DNA of 64,000 nucleotides, taken from assembly GCF_002798405.1 (NCBI RefSeq), contig NZ_PGGV01000037.1, forward strand, positions 186,001 through 250,000, given 5' to 3'. This document shows positions 7,436 through 15,353 of the stretch, piece after piece (position 1 is the first letter of the stretch; each line of letters opens with the position of its first letter). This DNA comes from Glycomyces xiaoerkulensis (GTDB lineage Bacteria > Actinomycetota > Actinomycetes > Mycobacteriales > Micromonosporaceae). Position numbers and translations under genes: made by a program. The notes below the pieces were generated by a model. It was given only the letters and a program-made list of their open reading frames with translations, did not search any database and was not told the DNA's origin.

Positions 7436-9337
7436 TTGAACAACAGGAGAACCCCGGCATTCCGCCCCCACTGTCGGCAGCGCCGCATCAGACGGATCGC
7501 CATGGTGTCGGTCCACACTTCTCCGCTCGCCCAACCCGGCGCCGGTGACGCCGGCGGCATGAACGTGTACGTCCTCAACACCGCCCGCGAGCTGGCGCGC
7601 GGCGGCGTCGAGGTCGAGATCTTCACCCGCGCCACCTGCTCGGAGGAGCCGGCCACGACCGAGGCGGCCCCGGGCGTGCTCGTCCACAACGTCCCGGCCG
7701 GCCCCTTCGAGGGCCTGACCAAGAACGACCTGCCCACGCAACTGTGCGCCTTCACCGGCGGACTGCTGCGGGCCGAGGCGCACCGCCCCGCCGGGCACTA
7801 CGACCTCATCCACGCCCACTACTGGCTGTCCGGGCAGGCCGGGTGGGTCGCCTCCGAGCGGTGGGGGGTGCCGCTGGTGCAGACCTTCCACACCCTCGCC
7901 AAGGTCAAGAACGCCCGCCTGGCCGAAGGCGACGACCCCGAGCCGCACACGCGCGTGATCGGCGAGGAGCAGGTCGCCTCCGAGTCCGACCTCCTCATCG
8001 CCAACACCGGAGCCGAGGCCTCCGAGCTGCGCGACCACTACCGCGCCGACCCGCGGCGGGTCGAGGTCGTCCACCCCGGCGTGGACCTGGACGTCTTCTC
8101 CCCCGGCGACCGGAACCGGGCCCGGGAGGCGCTCGACCTGCCGCAGGAGGCCCTCGTGGTCGCGTTCGTGGGCCGGATACAGCCGGCCAAGGCCCCCGAC
8201 GTGCTGCTGCGGGGCCTGGCGCGGCTGCGGAGGACCGACCCGGAACTCGCCCGCCGCATCGTGCCGGTGTTCGTGGGCGGGCCGTCGAACACCGACCTGT
8301 ACTGGCTGCCCAAGCTCGCCGCCGAGCTGGGCCTGTCCGATCAGGTGCAGTGGAGGGCCCCGCGGGCCGGGGAGGCGCTGGCGCAGGTGTACCGGGCCGC
8401 CGACGTGGTGGCGGTGCCGAGCCACAACGAATCGTTCGGCCTGGTCGCGCTCGAGGCGCAGGCCACCGGGACGCCCGTGGTCGCCGCCCGCGTCGGCGGC
8501 CTGCCGACCGCGGTCGCCGAGGGCAGGTCCGGGCTGCTGGTCGACACGCACTCGCCCGACGACTGGGCGGCGGCGCTGCGCACCGTGTTCGAGAACGCCG
8601 AACTGCGCGAGCGGCTGGCCCGCGGCGCCCGCGCACACGCCGAGGAGTTCTCGTGGGGCGCGACCGCTTCGGGCATCCGCGCGGCGTACTGCCGCGCCGC
8701 CGAGCTCCATCGGGCGGCGGCGCCCGCCGCCCACCGCTTAGGCTGGAGCGGTGATCGGGACACTCACCTCCGCGCTCGACCGGATCGGCGTCGAGTACCG
8801 GACCTCCGGCGACCGCGCGGTCGACCTCGAACTCCCCGGCAGCAAGAAGCTGTCGACGCCGTGCTCGCTGATCGTGGAGGACCACGCCCTGCGCGTGGAG
8901 GCGTTCGTCTCCCGACGCCCCGAGGAGAACCGCGAGGCGGTCTGGGCCGAGCTGCTGCGCCGCAACGGGAGGCTCTACGCGGTCGGCTTCGCACTCGACG
9001 AGACCGGCGACATCCACCTGGTCGGGCGGCTCCCGCTGGACTCGGTCAACCCCCTCGAACTCGACCGCGTCCTCGGGTCGGCCCTGGAAGCGGCCGACGA
9101 CACCTTCAACGTGATCCTCGAGATCGGCTTCGCCTCCTCGATCCGCGAGGAATGGCGGTGGCGCCTGTCCCGCGGCGAATCCACCCGGAACCTCGCCGCA
9201 TTCGAACACCTCCGCCCCGGCGACTGACCGAGACCGACGGTGGCCGCTTAGGTCCGCCAAGCATTGAGAATCTCATCGGGACCCCATACCAGCGAAAGGC
9301 GATCGCGGTCGATCCGCTCGGAGGTTCCCGATCGTGA
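7436..9337 (+). CDS. mshA: D-inositol-3-phosphate glycosyltransferase MshA, frame without a normal stop
   Basis: Residues 1 to about 430 are a full GT4 glycosyltransferase. Hallmarks are VSVHTSPLAQPGAGDAGGMN near the N-terminus, GPFEGLTKNDLPTQLCAF, HYWLSGQAGW, VVHPGVDLDVFSPGDR, FVGRIQPAKAPDVL and the donor-site ESFGLVALEAQATGTPVVA. MshA joins GlcNAc to inositol 3-phosphate in mycothiol synthesis. The frame does not stop at the expected end near 8740. It runs another ~200 residues through ybjN in a different frame, giving an Arg/Pro-rich tail with no family likeness. Stops exist in the two other frames just after 8740, so a small indel (real or sequencing) near 8690-8745 is likely. Start is TTG 7436 behind GGAGAGG. 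Confidence 0.88.
   Translation: MNNRRTPAFRPHCRQRRIRRIAMVSVHTSPLAQPGAGDAGGMNVYVLNTARELARGGVEVEIFTRATCSEEPATTEAAPGVLVHNVPAGPFEGLTKNDLPTQLCAFTGGLLRAEAHRPAGHYDLIHAHYWLSGQAGWVASERWGVPLVQTFHTLAKVKNARLAEGDDPEPHTRVIGEEQVASESDLLIANTGAEASELRDHYRADPRRVEVVHPGVDLDVFSPGDRNRAREALDLPQEALVVAFVGRIQPAKAPDVLLRGLARLRRTDPELARRIVPVFVGGPSNTDLYWLPKLAAELGLSDQVQWRAPRAGEALAQVYRAADVVAVPSHNESFGLVALEAQATGTPVVAARVGGLPTAVAEGRSGLLVDTHSPDDWAAALRTVFENAELRERLARGARAHAEEFSWGATASGIRAAYCRAAELHRAAAPAAHRLGWSGDRDTHLRARPDRRRVPDLRRPRGRPRTPRQQEAVDAVLADRGGPRPARGGVRLPTPRGEPRGGLGRAAAPQREALRGRLRTRRDRRHPPGRAAPAGLGQPPRTRPRPRVGPGSGRRHLQRDPRDRLRLLDPRGMAVAPVPRRIHPEPRRIRTPPPRRLTETDGGRLGPPSIENLIGTPYQRKAIAVDPLGGSRS
8751..9227 (+). CDS. YbjN-domain protein
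   Basis: The 158-residue protein belongs to the YbjN/type III-chaperone-like fold family. It is a small alpha/beta protein with a hydrophobic core pattern (LIVEDHALRVEAFVSRRPEEN, LYAVGFALDETGDIHLVGRLPL). The GTG at 8751 sits just after the expected mshA end. A YbjN gene directly downstream of mshA is conserved in actinobacteria including Mycobacterium tuberculosis (Rv0486-Rv0487), which supports the call. Biochemical role unknown; perhaps a chaperone-like partner. Confidence 0.85.
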   Translation: MIGTLTSALDRIGVEYRTSGDRAVDLELPGSKKLSTPCSLIVEDHALRVEAFVSRRPEENREAVWAELLRRNGRLYAVGFALDETGDIHLVGRLPLDSVNPLELDRVLGSALEAADDTFNVILEIGFASSIREEWRWRLSRGESTRNLAAFEHLRPGD

Positions 9338-10687
9338 GACCGCCACCAGGCCCGACTCCTCGGGCTCGAAGCCTGGGATAGCGGGAGCGGAACGCTCCAG
9401 CGCCGCCAGATCCCGACCATCGAACGGCCCCTGCAGCCATTTGATCGATCCTGCGAAGTAGATCTTCCGGGCCACCGGAGGGCGGTCGGCGCCCACCAGG
9501 TCGATCTCGGGATCGAACCGGCGGTTCCACCAGCCTCCGACGGACTCGACCTCCGTCCACGGAAGCCGCCCCTCCACCGCGGCCATCTCCAGAGACTCAC
9601 GCACCAGCGGCTCCACGGCCTTGCCGCACCAAGCGGACCATCGGCGCTCGATCAGTCGGCGAGCCTGTTCGCCCCGACCGCGCCGGGCCGACTCCTGCGC
9701 GTCGCGGCCCATCGTCAGGTACCAGCGCAGATTCGAGTCCGCGACATGGAACAGGGTCGGCTTGCCCGGTCTGGTCGACAGTGGCTCCTCTCGCTGGATC
9801 ACACGTTTGACCGTCCCCAGTTGGTCCAGGACCGGCGCGAGCGTGCCACTCGCCATCCCTCCGGCAGTGGCTCCGATGCGTCCTTGCGTACGGTCGCCGG
9901 CTCCGATCGCCTCCAGGACGCGGCGTTTCGTGTCTGGCGAAGGGAACTCCGCGAACAGCGCCGCCTCGGGAATGCCGACCACCGGCTCGGCCGGTTCCGC
10001 CGCTTTGCGGCGGAGGTACTCCAGGGGCGGCGTTCCGCTCGGCCAGCGCGAGACGACCCCGGGCAATCCTCCCGAGAGCAGTTGGGCCTCAATGGCGTCC
10101 GCACCGTCCAGCCCGGTGAACTCCGCGGTTTCTGCCGGATTGAGGGGCCGCAGCTCCATGTTGTCGGAGCGGCCGTAGAACGGGCGATCGTAGGAAGTGA
10201 GGCGTTCCATCATGTGCAGATCGCTGCCGAGCAGGCACAGCAGTACTGGTTTGCGCCCCAGGTACCGGTCCCAGGCGAGCTGGAGCGCGCCGTCGAAGGT
10301 CTCGTCCTGCTCGGCCAGCCACGGGACCTCGTCGAGGACTATGACGACGGGCTCATCTGAGACGAGGTCGTCGATCGCCCTGAACAGGCCGACCCAGTTC
10401 TCGGCGGGGACCGTCCCGGCGGCGCTGCTCGCCTGGCGGAGGCTGGACTCGTCGATCTCGGTGAGGAACCGCTGGATCGTTTCGACCGCAGAGGCGCCCT
10501 TGACGGCGGTCAGGTAGAGGTACGGCAGCCCCGAGCGGTCGCAGAACTCCTGGATCAGTCGGGACTTGCCGACTTGCCGCCGCCCCCTCAGGGTCACGGC
10601 GATGCCCGAGCCGCGCTCTCGGATCGCGTCCAGGCGCTCTGCCAACCGGGCGAGTTCGCGCGTTCTTCCCACGAATGCGTCAGCCAT
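9248..10687 (-). CDS. AAA ATPase of the archaeal-ATPase/DUF234 type
   Basis: The 479-residue protein starts at ATG 10687 (MADAFVGRTRELARLAERLD). It has a Walker A at LRGRRQVGKSRLIQEFC, a Walker B at VVIVLDEVPWLAEQDE, a winged-helix-like middle and a C-terminal DUF234-type nuclease-fold region with a D-x-E-I-D pattern (RRFDPEIDLVGADRPP). Such proteins are common in archaea and scattered, often mobile, in bacteria; cellular role unsettled. The gene is inserted between ybjN and gpmA, which are normally close. Its first codons lie beside a 19-bp-arm inverted repeat that may be its own operator. The frame is open upstream to 10786 through that palindrome, but those residues do not look native. Confidence 0.85.
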   Translation of the reverse strand: MADAFVGRTRELARLAERLDAIRERGSGIAVTLRGRRQVGKSRLIQEFCDRSGLPYLYLTAVKGASAVETIQRFLTEIDESSLRQASSAAGTVPAENWVGLFRAIDDLVSDEPVVIVLDEVPWLAEQDETFDGALQLAWDRYLGRKPVLLCLLGSDLHMMERLTSYDRPFYGRSDNMELRPLNPAETAEFTGLDGADAIEAQLLSGGLPGVVSRWPSGTPPLEYLRRKAAEPAEPVVGIPEAALFAEFPSPDTKRRVLEAIGAGDRTQGRIGATAGGMASGTLAPVLDQLGTVKRVIQREEPLSTRPGKPTLFHVADSNLRWYLTMGRDAQESARRGRGEQARRLIERRWSAWCGKAVEPLVRESLEMAAVEGRLPWTEVESVGGWWNRRFDPEIDLVGADRPPVARKIYFAGSIKWLQGPFDGRDLAALERSAPAIPGFEPEESGLVAVSRSGTSERIDRDRLSLVWGPDEILNAWRT

Positions 10688-10688
10688 G

Positions 10689-10759
10689 GTCACCCAACTA
10701 TCTAGATACAATCTTGCTAGATCCAATCTACCAAGATCAGATCTAGATAGTTGGGTGAC
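10689..10759. promoter_or_regulatory. Perfect 19-bp inverted repeat at the ATPase start
   Basis: GTCACCCAACTATCTAGAT at 10689-10707 is repeated as its exact reverse complement at 10741-10759. The 33-base spacer contains a second pair, ATCTTG (10711-10716) and CAAGAT (10732-10737). The AT-rich cruciform-capable structure starts one base upstream of the ATPase start codon. It could be an autoregulatory operator, a two-site promoter switch or the relic of an element end. Confidence 0.8.
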
Positions 10760-10861
10760 TGTGAGCCGTGTGTTGCGAATCGGCATTCGCCCCGGTGCGC
10801 ATAGTCACTTCAGGAAACCGACGGCGTACGATCGGTATCACGTGATCTGCCTGGTTTCGGA

Positions 10862-11191
10862 GTTGTTGTCACGAGCACGAGGATCACCGTCGTGATCGCA
10901 GAGGAGCTGCTCGGAGAGACCGGGAAACATGCCCGTGCGGAGGGAACGACGCTGCGCACGATGATCGAGGAGGGCCTGCGCACGGTGCCGCCCCAATCCG
11001 AGGTCAGTGAGTCCGGGTTCAAGCTGCCGGACGGCAGCTTCCGCGGAGACGGCCTACGCCCCGATGCCCAGGAGTCGAGCTGGGAGGAAATCCGGTCCCT
11101 CTCCTACGGAGACCTGATCCCGACCTCAAGCGTCACCGCTGGTCACGCAGCAAACCTCCCCCGCACTTGGGACCCAGGTCGCTTTCGGTGA
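10862..11191 (+). pseudogene. VapB-like antitoxin remnant lacking a good start and a toxin
   Basis: Translation from 10862 gives a ribbon-helix-helix antitoxin pattern: a beta strand TRITVVIAEELL, then GETGKHARAEGTTLRTMIEEGLRTV. It continues with the family's second conserved part FKLPDGSFRGDGLRPDAQESSWEEIRSLSYGD in pieces at 11018-11112. No ATG, GTG or TTG precedes the strand after the in-frame TAG at 10802. The first usable start is GTG 10892, which would cut the DNA-binding strand. After SYGDL the frame runs on with unrelated residues to TGA 11191, and no PIN-type toxin follows. I read this as a decayed antitoxin from a lost toxin-antitoxin pair. Confidence 0.6.
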
Positions 11192-11913
11192 GACTGCCGT
11201 CTCGGATGGCGACTACGCGTTCGGCGCGGTCGGCCACCTCGCGGTCGTGGGTGATCACCAGAACCGTCAGACGCTGGGCATGTAGGTCATCGATCGTGGC
11301 CCGCACCGCATCTGCGGTCGACGAATCCAGATTTCCAGTCGGCTCGTCGCACAACAGAGCGAGGGCTCGGCCGCGAAGCCCGCGCGATCGCCACCCGCTG
11401 GCGCCCCGCACCCGAGAGCGTCGTCGGCACTGCTTCCAGCCGGTGGCCGAGCCCGACCAGTTCGAGCTTCGCACGTGCGATGGCCTTGCGGCGGCCGTGT
11501 GGGACGCCCTGGCACACCAGCGACATCGCCACGTTCTCGGTCGCCGAGCGGTGCGCCATGAGATGGAAGGCTTGGAAGATGAAGCCGATCTTCTCGGCCC
11601 GCAGCCGGGTCCGAGCCGACTCCTTGAGCGTGGAGGTGTCGTGCCCGTCCAGCAGATAGGTCCCCGAAGTAGGCGCGCCGAGCATGCCCAGGAGGTTCAG
11701 CAGCGTCGACTTGCCCGAACCCGAAGGTCCGACGATCGCCACATACTCGCCGACCCGCACTCGCAGGTCGACCGGCTTCAACACCTCGACTGGCGGCGGA
11801 CCGGGATAGGTCATGGCCAGTCCTCGCAGCTCGATCAGCTCGGGTACTGCGGCCCGCTCGGCCTCGATCCGCGGCAGATTCAGCGTCGGGTCGTCCACCA
11901 TGCGCACCTCCAA
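11133..11913 (-). pseudogene. MacB/LolD-type ABC transporter ATPase, frameshifted
   Basis: The first frame starts near 11913 and gives ELIELRGLAMTYPGPPPVEV, Walker A GPSGSGKSTLLNLLG, the Q-loop FIFQAFHLM and a signature LSGAGRQRVAIARA. The sequence then leaves frame near 11375. The rest of the ATPase (LLCDEPTGNLDSSTADAV with Walker B, then LTVLVITHDREVADRA with the H-loop) is in the next frame and ends at 11133. The signature LSGAGRQRV also departs from the usual LSGGxxQR. Two frames carrying consecutive parts of one domain show an inactivating indel unless the sequence is wrong. Confidence 0.8.
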
Positions 11914-11934
11914 TCGATTGTGGGCGAGCCGGGA

Positions 11935-12256
11935 TCAGGATCGGAGCGTGACCGCCGACGGGATTCGGGAGGCTCGCCAGGCCGGGTAGGCCCCGGCGAC
12001 GATCCCGACCACCGCCCCGACCGCCGGACCGGCCGCAAGCAGGACCGGATCGAATACGGTCTGCCAGTCCCGAGTTTGCGACACGATCGCAACAATGCTC
12101 ACGCCCAGGACTGTCCCCCACCAGGCCGCCGATCGGCCCGATCAGGGTCGACTCCCATACGAACTGCATCGCCACCGCCCGCCGCAACCCAATTGCGTCA
12201 TAGCCGCTCCCAGGCAGCAGGTCGCCGCCGAATGGCTCGGTTGTTCGAGTAAGCAT
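11935..12256 (-). pseudogene. FtsX/MacB-type permease, 3' fragment with frameshift
   Basis: Reading the minus strand from 12256, AIGLRRAV..MQFVWESTLIGPIGGLVG is the cytoplasmic loop and last helices of an FtsX-like permease. A GATRG-like stretch is missing. At a run of five C (12115-12119, plus strand) the frame shifts. The next frame continues VGTVLGVSIVAIVSQTRDW, then a last helix AAGPAVGAVVGIVAGAYPAW and RASRIPSAVTLRS, stopping at 11935. Most of the N-terminal protein is gone. It belongs with the frameshifted ATPase just downstream and shows that the whole transporter is dead. Confidence 0.7.
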
Positions 12257-12385
12257 CTACGACACCCCTTGAAGCCCCTCCGCGACAAGCTCCACGTCGA
12301 AACCAATGACCAACTGATCGTCTTGGCATCGGTCAAGGGCTGGATCGAACCCGGCAAAGTGCTGCCGTTCGGCGGACGCTACTGA
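12243..12385 (+). pseudogene. LuxR/NarL-type HTH C-terminal remnant
   Basis: A short plus-strand frame encodes KHLRHPLKPLRDKLHVETND followed by [20 protein letters not shown] and ends at TGA 12385. This resembles the recognition-helix end of LuxR/NarL-type DNA-binding domains, where RLRDKLGV-x-T-x2-QLI is common. No receiver or start codon is joined to it; the upstream DNA is the antisense of the permease fragment. Evidence is limited to about 45 residues. Confidence 0.4.
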
Positions 12386-12458
12386 GACATGGCGACCTCG
12401 GCCACATCGTGTGGGCGAGGCTACGGCGCGCTCACCCGCGGCGCGGCAGGATGGAAGC

Positions 12459-13211
12459 ATGACCGCTACTCTCGTGCTGCTTCGCCACGGCGAAAGCGAA
12501 TGGAACGCCAAGAACCTTTTCACCGGCTGGGTCGACGTCAAGCTCTCGGCCGCCGGCGAGGAAGAGGCCGTCCGCGGCGGGCGCCTGCTGGCCGAGGCCG
12601 AACTGCTGCCCGACGTCGTCCACACCTCGGTGCTGCGCCGGGCCATCAACACCGCCGAGATCTCCCTGTCCGAGGCCGGCCGCTCCTGGATTCCCGTCAA
12701 GCGCCACTGGCGCCTCAACGAGCGCCACTACGGCGCCCTCCAGGGCAAGAACAAGGCCGAGACGCTCGCCGAGTTCGGCGAGGAGCAGTTCATGACCTGG
12801 CGCCGCTCCTACGACACCCCGCCGCCCGAGATCGAGCCCGGCAGCGAGTTCTCCCAGGACGCCGACCCCCGCTACGCCGACCTCGCCCCCGAGGTGCGGC
12901 CGGCCACCGAGTGCCTCAAGGACGTGCTGGAGCGGATGCTCCCGTACTGGTACGACGGCATCGTCCCCGACCTCAAGGCCGGCAGGACCGTGCTCGTGGC
13001 CGCCCACGGGAACTCCCTGCGCGCCCTGGTCAAGCACCTCGACGGCATCTCCGACGAGGAGATCGTCGGACTCAACATCCCCACCGGCATGCCCCTGCGC
13101 TACGAGCTCGACCCCGACACGCTCAAGCCGACCGTGCCCGGCGGGGAGTACCTCGACCCGGAGGCCGCCGCCGAGGCGGCCGCGGCGGTCGCCTCCCAGG
13201 GCAAGAAGTAG
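12459..13211 (+). CDS. gpmA: 2,3-bisphosphoglycerate-dependent phosphoglycerate mutase
   Basis: This 250-residue enzyme interconverts 3- and 2-phosphoglycerate in glycolysis. The phospho-acceptor motif [12 protein letters not shown] (His10) lies at the start. [14 protein letters not shown] and [15 protein letters not shown] follow, and [14 protein letters not shown] carries the second catalytic His. The ATG at 12459 is chosen because it places RHG at the family position; the frame is open to 12411. It is syntenic with Rv0489 (gpm1) upstream of senX3-regX3 in mycobacteria. Confidence 0.97.
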   Translation: MTATLVLLRHGESEWNAKNLFTGWVDVKLSAAGEEEAVRGGRLLAEAELLPDVVHTSVLRRAINTAEISLSEAGRSWIPVKRHWRLNERHYGALQGKNKAETLAEFGEEQFMTWRRSYDTPPPEIEPGSEFSQDADPRYADLAPEVRPATECLKDVLERMLPYWYDGIVPDLKAGRTVLVAAHGNSLRALVKHLDGISDEEIVGLNIPTGMPLRYELDPDTLKPTVPGGEYLDPEAAAEAAAAVASQGKK

Positions 13212-13240
13212 AGCTCCGAAGGTTAACGGAGAGTGACGAC

Positions 13241-13273
13241 GGGACGGCCCGGTGCTCGACACCGGGCCGTCCC
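13241..13273 (+). terminator. Perfect hairpin after gpmA
   Basis: GGGACGGCCCGGTG (13241-13254) pairs without mismatch with CACCGGGCCGTCCC (13260-13273) around a CTCGA loop. It lies 30 bases after the gpmA stop and 18 bases before the senX3 start, so it separates the two transcripts. There is no T tract, as is usual in high-GC actinobacteria. Confidence 0.7.
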
Positions 13274-13291
13274 CGCGCATAGGCTGGAACC

Positions 13292-14530
13292 GTGCCGAAG
13301 CATCGTTCGACCCGTTCCCGCCTGCCGAAGACCGCCGGGCGCGCGCTGGCGGGACTGTTCACCGGCGCCGCCTTCGGCGCCGTCTCCGCCACCGTCGCGC
13401 TCACGCGGACCCGCAGGGGTCCGCGGCCGCACGGCGGCCACCTCCCGCCTGACCGGCGGCCTTGGGCGGCAGCGGTCGACCTGCTGCGTACCGGCGTCTG
13501 CCTGGTCAACGACTCCAACCGCGTCCTCTACGCGAACAGCGCCGCCCGCGACCTGGGCCTGGTCGACGAGGACGAGATCACCTCGCTGACGCTGCGGGCG
13601 CTGCTGGCGCAGGCCCGGCGGTCGGGGCGCTTCCGCACCTCCGACATCGAGGTCCCATCCCCCGGCATGGGCGAGACCAGCGCGGTGAGCGTCCGGATCA
13701 CGCCCCTGCCCGACGGCGTGTCGGTCGCCGAGTTCCAGGACATCTCCGAGCTGCACCGCGTGGAGCGGGTGCGGCGCGACTTCGTGGCGAACATCAGCCA
13801 CGAGCTGAAGACCCCGGTCGGGGCCATGCAGATCCTCGCCGAGGCGCTCAAGGACGCCGTCGAGGACCCCGACGCGGCCGAGCGGTTCGCCGATCGGATC
13901 CAGGAGGAGTCCTCCCGGATGAACCACCTGGTCAGCGACCTGCTCGAACTCTCGCGCCTCCAAGGGGCCGAGAAGCTCCCCGACCCCGAGCCGGTGTCGG
14001 TCGACCGGATCATCGGCGAGGCGTTCGACCAGACCCACATCAACGCCGAGAAGAAGGGCATCCGGCTCAAGACCACCGGAGTCGCGGGGCTCGAAGTGCT
14101 CGGCTCGGAGTCCCAGTTGGTGATGGCGGTCAAGAACCTCGTGGACAACGCCATCGCGTATTCACCCGAGGAGACCAGCGTCGAGGTGACCACCTCGACG
14201 TGCCGCCCGAGCGGTTCGGTGGCCCGGTCGCGGACCGTCTGCATCGGGGTGCGGGACGAGGGGATCGGCATCCCCTCAGAGGAAGTGGGCCGGATCTTCG
14301 AACGGTTCTACCGGGTCGACACGGCCCGCTCGCGCTCCACCGGCGGGACCGGCCTCGGCTTGGCCATTGTCAAACACGTTGCGGTGAATCACGGGGGTCG
14401 GGTCGAAGTGTCCAGCATGCCCGAATCCGGATCAATGTTTACCTTGATGTTGCCTGCGCGTTCCCTGCCGGCCGACGCGACGGCACCGAAGTCGGATGAA
14501 ATCGACAGACCAGATGGCAGTGCTTGCTAG
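13292..14530 (+). CDS. senX3: Sensor histidine kinase SenX3 (phosphate two-component system)
   Basis: The 412-residue kinase has one N-terminal hydrophobic segment (about residues 18-37, LAGLFTGAAFGAVSATVALT) and a PAS-like region (residues 60-150). The dimerisation/phosphoacceptor helix has FVANISHELKTPVG (His170). The ATPase domain shows NLVDNAIAYSPE, DEGIGIPSEEVGRIFERFYR and GGTGLGLAIVKHV. M. tuberculosis SenX3 pairs with RegX3 to sense phosphate limitation together with the Pst system. The start is GTG 13292, a few bases after a TAGGCT hexamer, so the mRNA may be nearly leaderless. regX3 starts 14 bases after its stop. Confidence 0.95.
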   Translation: MPKHRSTRSRLPKTAGRALAGLFTGAAFGAVSATVALTRTRRGPRPHGGHLPPDRRPWAAAVDLLRTGVCLVNDSNRVLYANSAARDLGLVDEDEITSLTLRALLAQARRSGRFRTSDIEVPSPGMGETSAVSVRITPLPDGVSVAEFQDISELHRVERVRRDFVANISHELKTPVGAMQILAEALKDAVEDPDAAERFADRIQEESSRMNHLVSDLLELSRLQGAEKLPDPEPVSVDRIIGEAFDQTHINAEKKGIRLKTTGVAGLEVLGSESQLVMAVKNLVDNAIAYSPEETSVEVTTSTCRPSGSVARSRTVCIGVRDEGIGIPSEEVGRIFERFYRVDTARSRSTGGTGLGLAIVKHVAVNHGGRVEVSSMPESGSMFTLMLPARSLPADATAPKSDEIDRPDGSAC

Positions 14531-14543
14531 GGAAGGTTGATCC

Positions 14544-15230
14544 GTGACCCGCGTTCTCGTAGTCGAAGACGAGGAATCGTTCTCCGACGCCCTGTCCTAC
14601 ATGCTCCGCAAGGAGGGCTTCGAAGTGTCCGTCGCCGCCGACGGCGACGCCGCCATCAAGGAGTACGAGCGCACCGGCGCCGACGTGGTTCTGCTCGATC
14701 TGATGCTTCCCGAGAAGTCCGGCACCGAGGTGTGCCGTGAACTGCGGGCGAACTCGAACATCCCCATCATCATGGTCACCGCCCGCGACTCCGAGGTCGA
14801 CAAGGTGGTGGGCCTGGAACTGGGCGCCGACGACTACATCACCAAGCCCTACTCCTCCCGCGAGCTGGTCGCCCGGATCCGCGCGGTGCTGCGCCGCTCG
14901 GCCGAGCCGGACGACCCGATCGTGACCGTCCTGGAGGCCGGGCCGGTCCGCATGGACGTCGACCGGCACACCGTCTCGGTCGGCGCCGACGACGTCCAGC
15001 TCCCGCTCAAGGAGTTCGAGCTGCTCGAAATGCTGCTGCGCAACGCAGGTCGGGTGCTCACCCGCGGCCAATTGATCGACCGGGTCTGGGGCGCCAACTA
15101 CGTCGGCGACACCAAGACCCTGGACGTGCACGTCAAGCGCCTCCGCTCCAAGATCGAGCCCGAGCCGGGCAAGCCGCGCCACCTGGTGACCGTCCGCGGC
15201 CTGGGCTACAAGTTCGACCCGCACGCATAG
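14544..15230 (+). CDS. regX3: Response regulator RegX3, OmpR family
   Basis: The 228-residue protein has a receiver domain with VVEDE, the phosphorylated Asp52 in VLLDLMLPEKSG and the KPY switch lysine. It is followed by an OmpR/PhoB winged helix (LKEFELLEMLLRNAGRVL, TLDVHVKRLRSKIEPEPGKP, VTVRGLGYKFDP). It controls phosphate-starvation genes at PHO-box-like repeats. The start is GTG 14544 (TRVLVVEDEESFSD). It is cotranscribed with senX3. A PHO-box-like repeat lies 60-90 bases downstream, before arsR. Confidence 0.96.
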   Translation: MTRVLVVEDEESFSDALSYMLRKEGFEVSVAADGDAAIKEYERTGADVVLLDLMLPEKSGTEVCRELRANSNIPIIMVTARDSEVDKVVGLELGADDYITKPYSSRELVARIRAVLRRSAEPDDPIVTVLEAGPVRMDVDRHTVSVGADDVQLPLKEFELLEMLLRNAGRVLTRGQLIDRVWGANYVGDTKTLDVHVKRLRSKIEPEPGKPRHLVTVRGLGYKFDPHA

Positions 15231-15289
15231 CCGCACTGTCCCGCGAGGTCGGTTACGTTCCAGGCCGACCACCGCCGAGAATTTCAGGC

Positions 15290-15320
15290 GATGTTCCTCC
15301 GATGTTCACGGCGGGCGTTC
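15290..15320 (+). promoter_or_regulatory. PHO-box-like direct repeat before the ars operon
   Basis: GATGTTC occurs at 15290-15296 and again at 15301-15307, an 11-bp period, followed by GGGCGTTC at 15313-15320. Streptomyces PhoP PHO boxes are 11-bp direct repeats around GTTCACC, and the second unit here reads GATGTTCACG. A candidate -10 hexamer TAGATT lies at 15342-15347. This is a pattern match only. Confidence 0.35.
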
Positions 15321-15353
15321 GCGGCCCGGCCCGGCGGCCGCTAGATTAGACGG

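Noticed and set aside
10566-10895. Plus-strand frame whose product mirrors the ATPase leader peptide (VTQLSR...DSWVT on both strands)
   Set aside because: The likeness follows from the perfect inverted repeat, which encodes the same peptide on either strand. It is not a gene.
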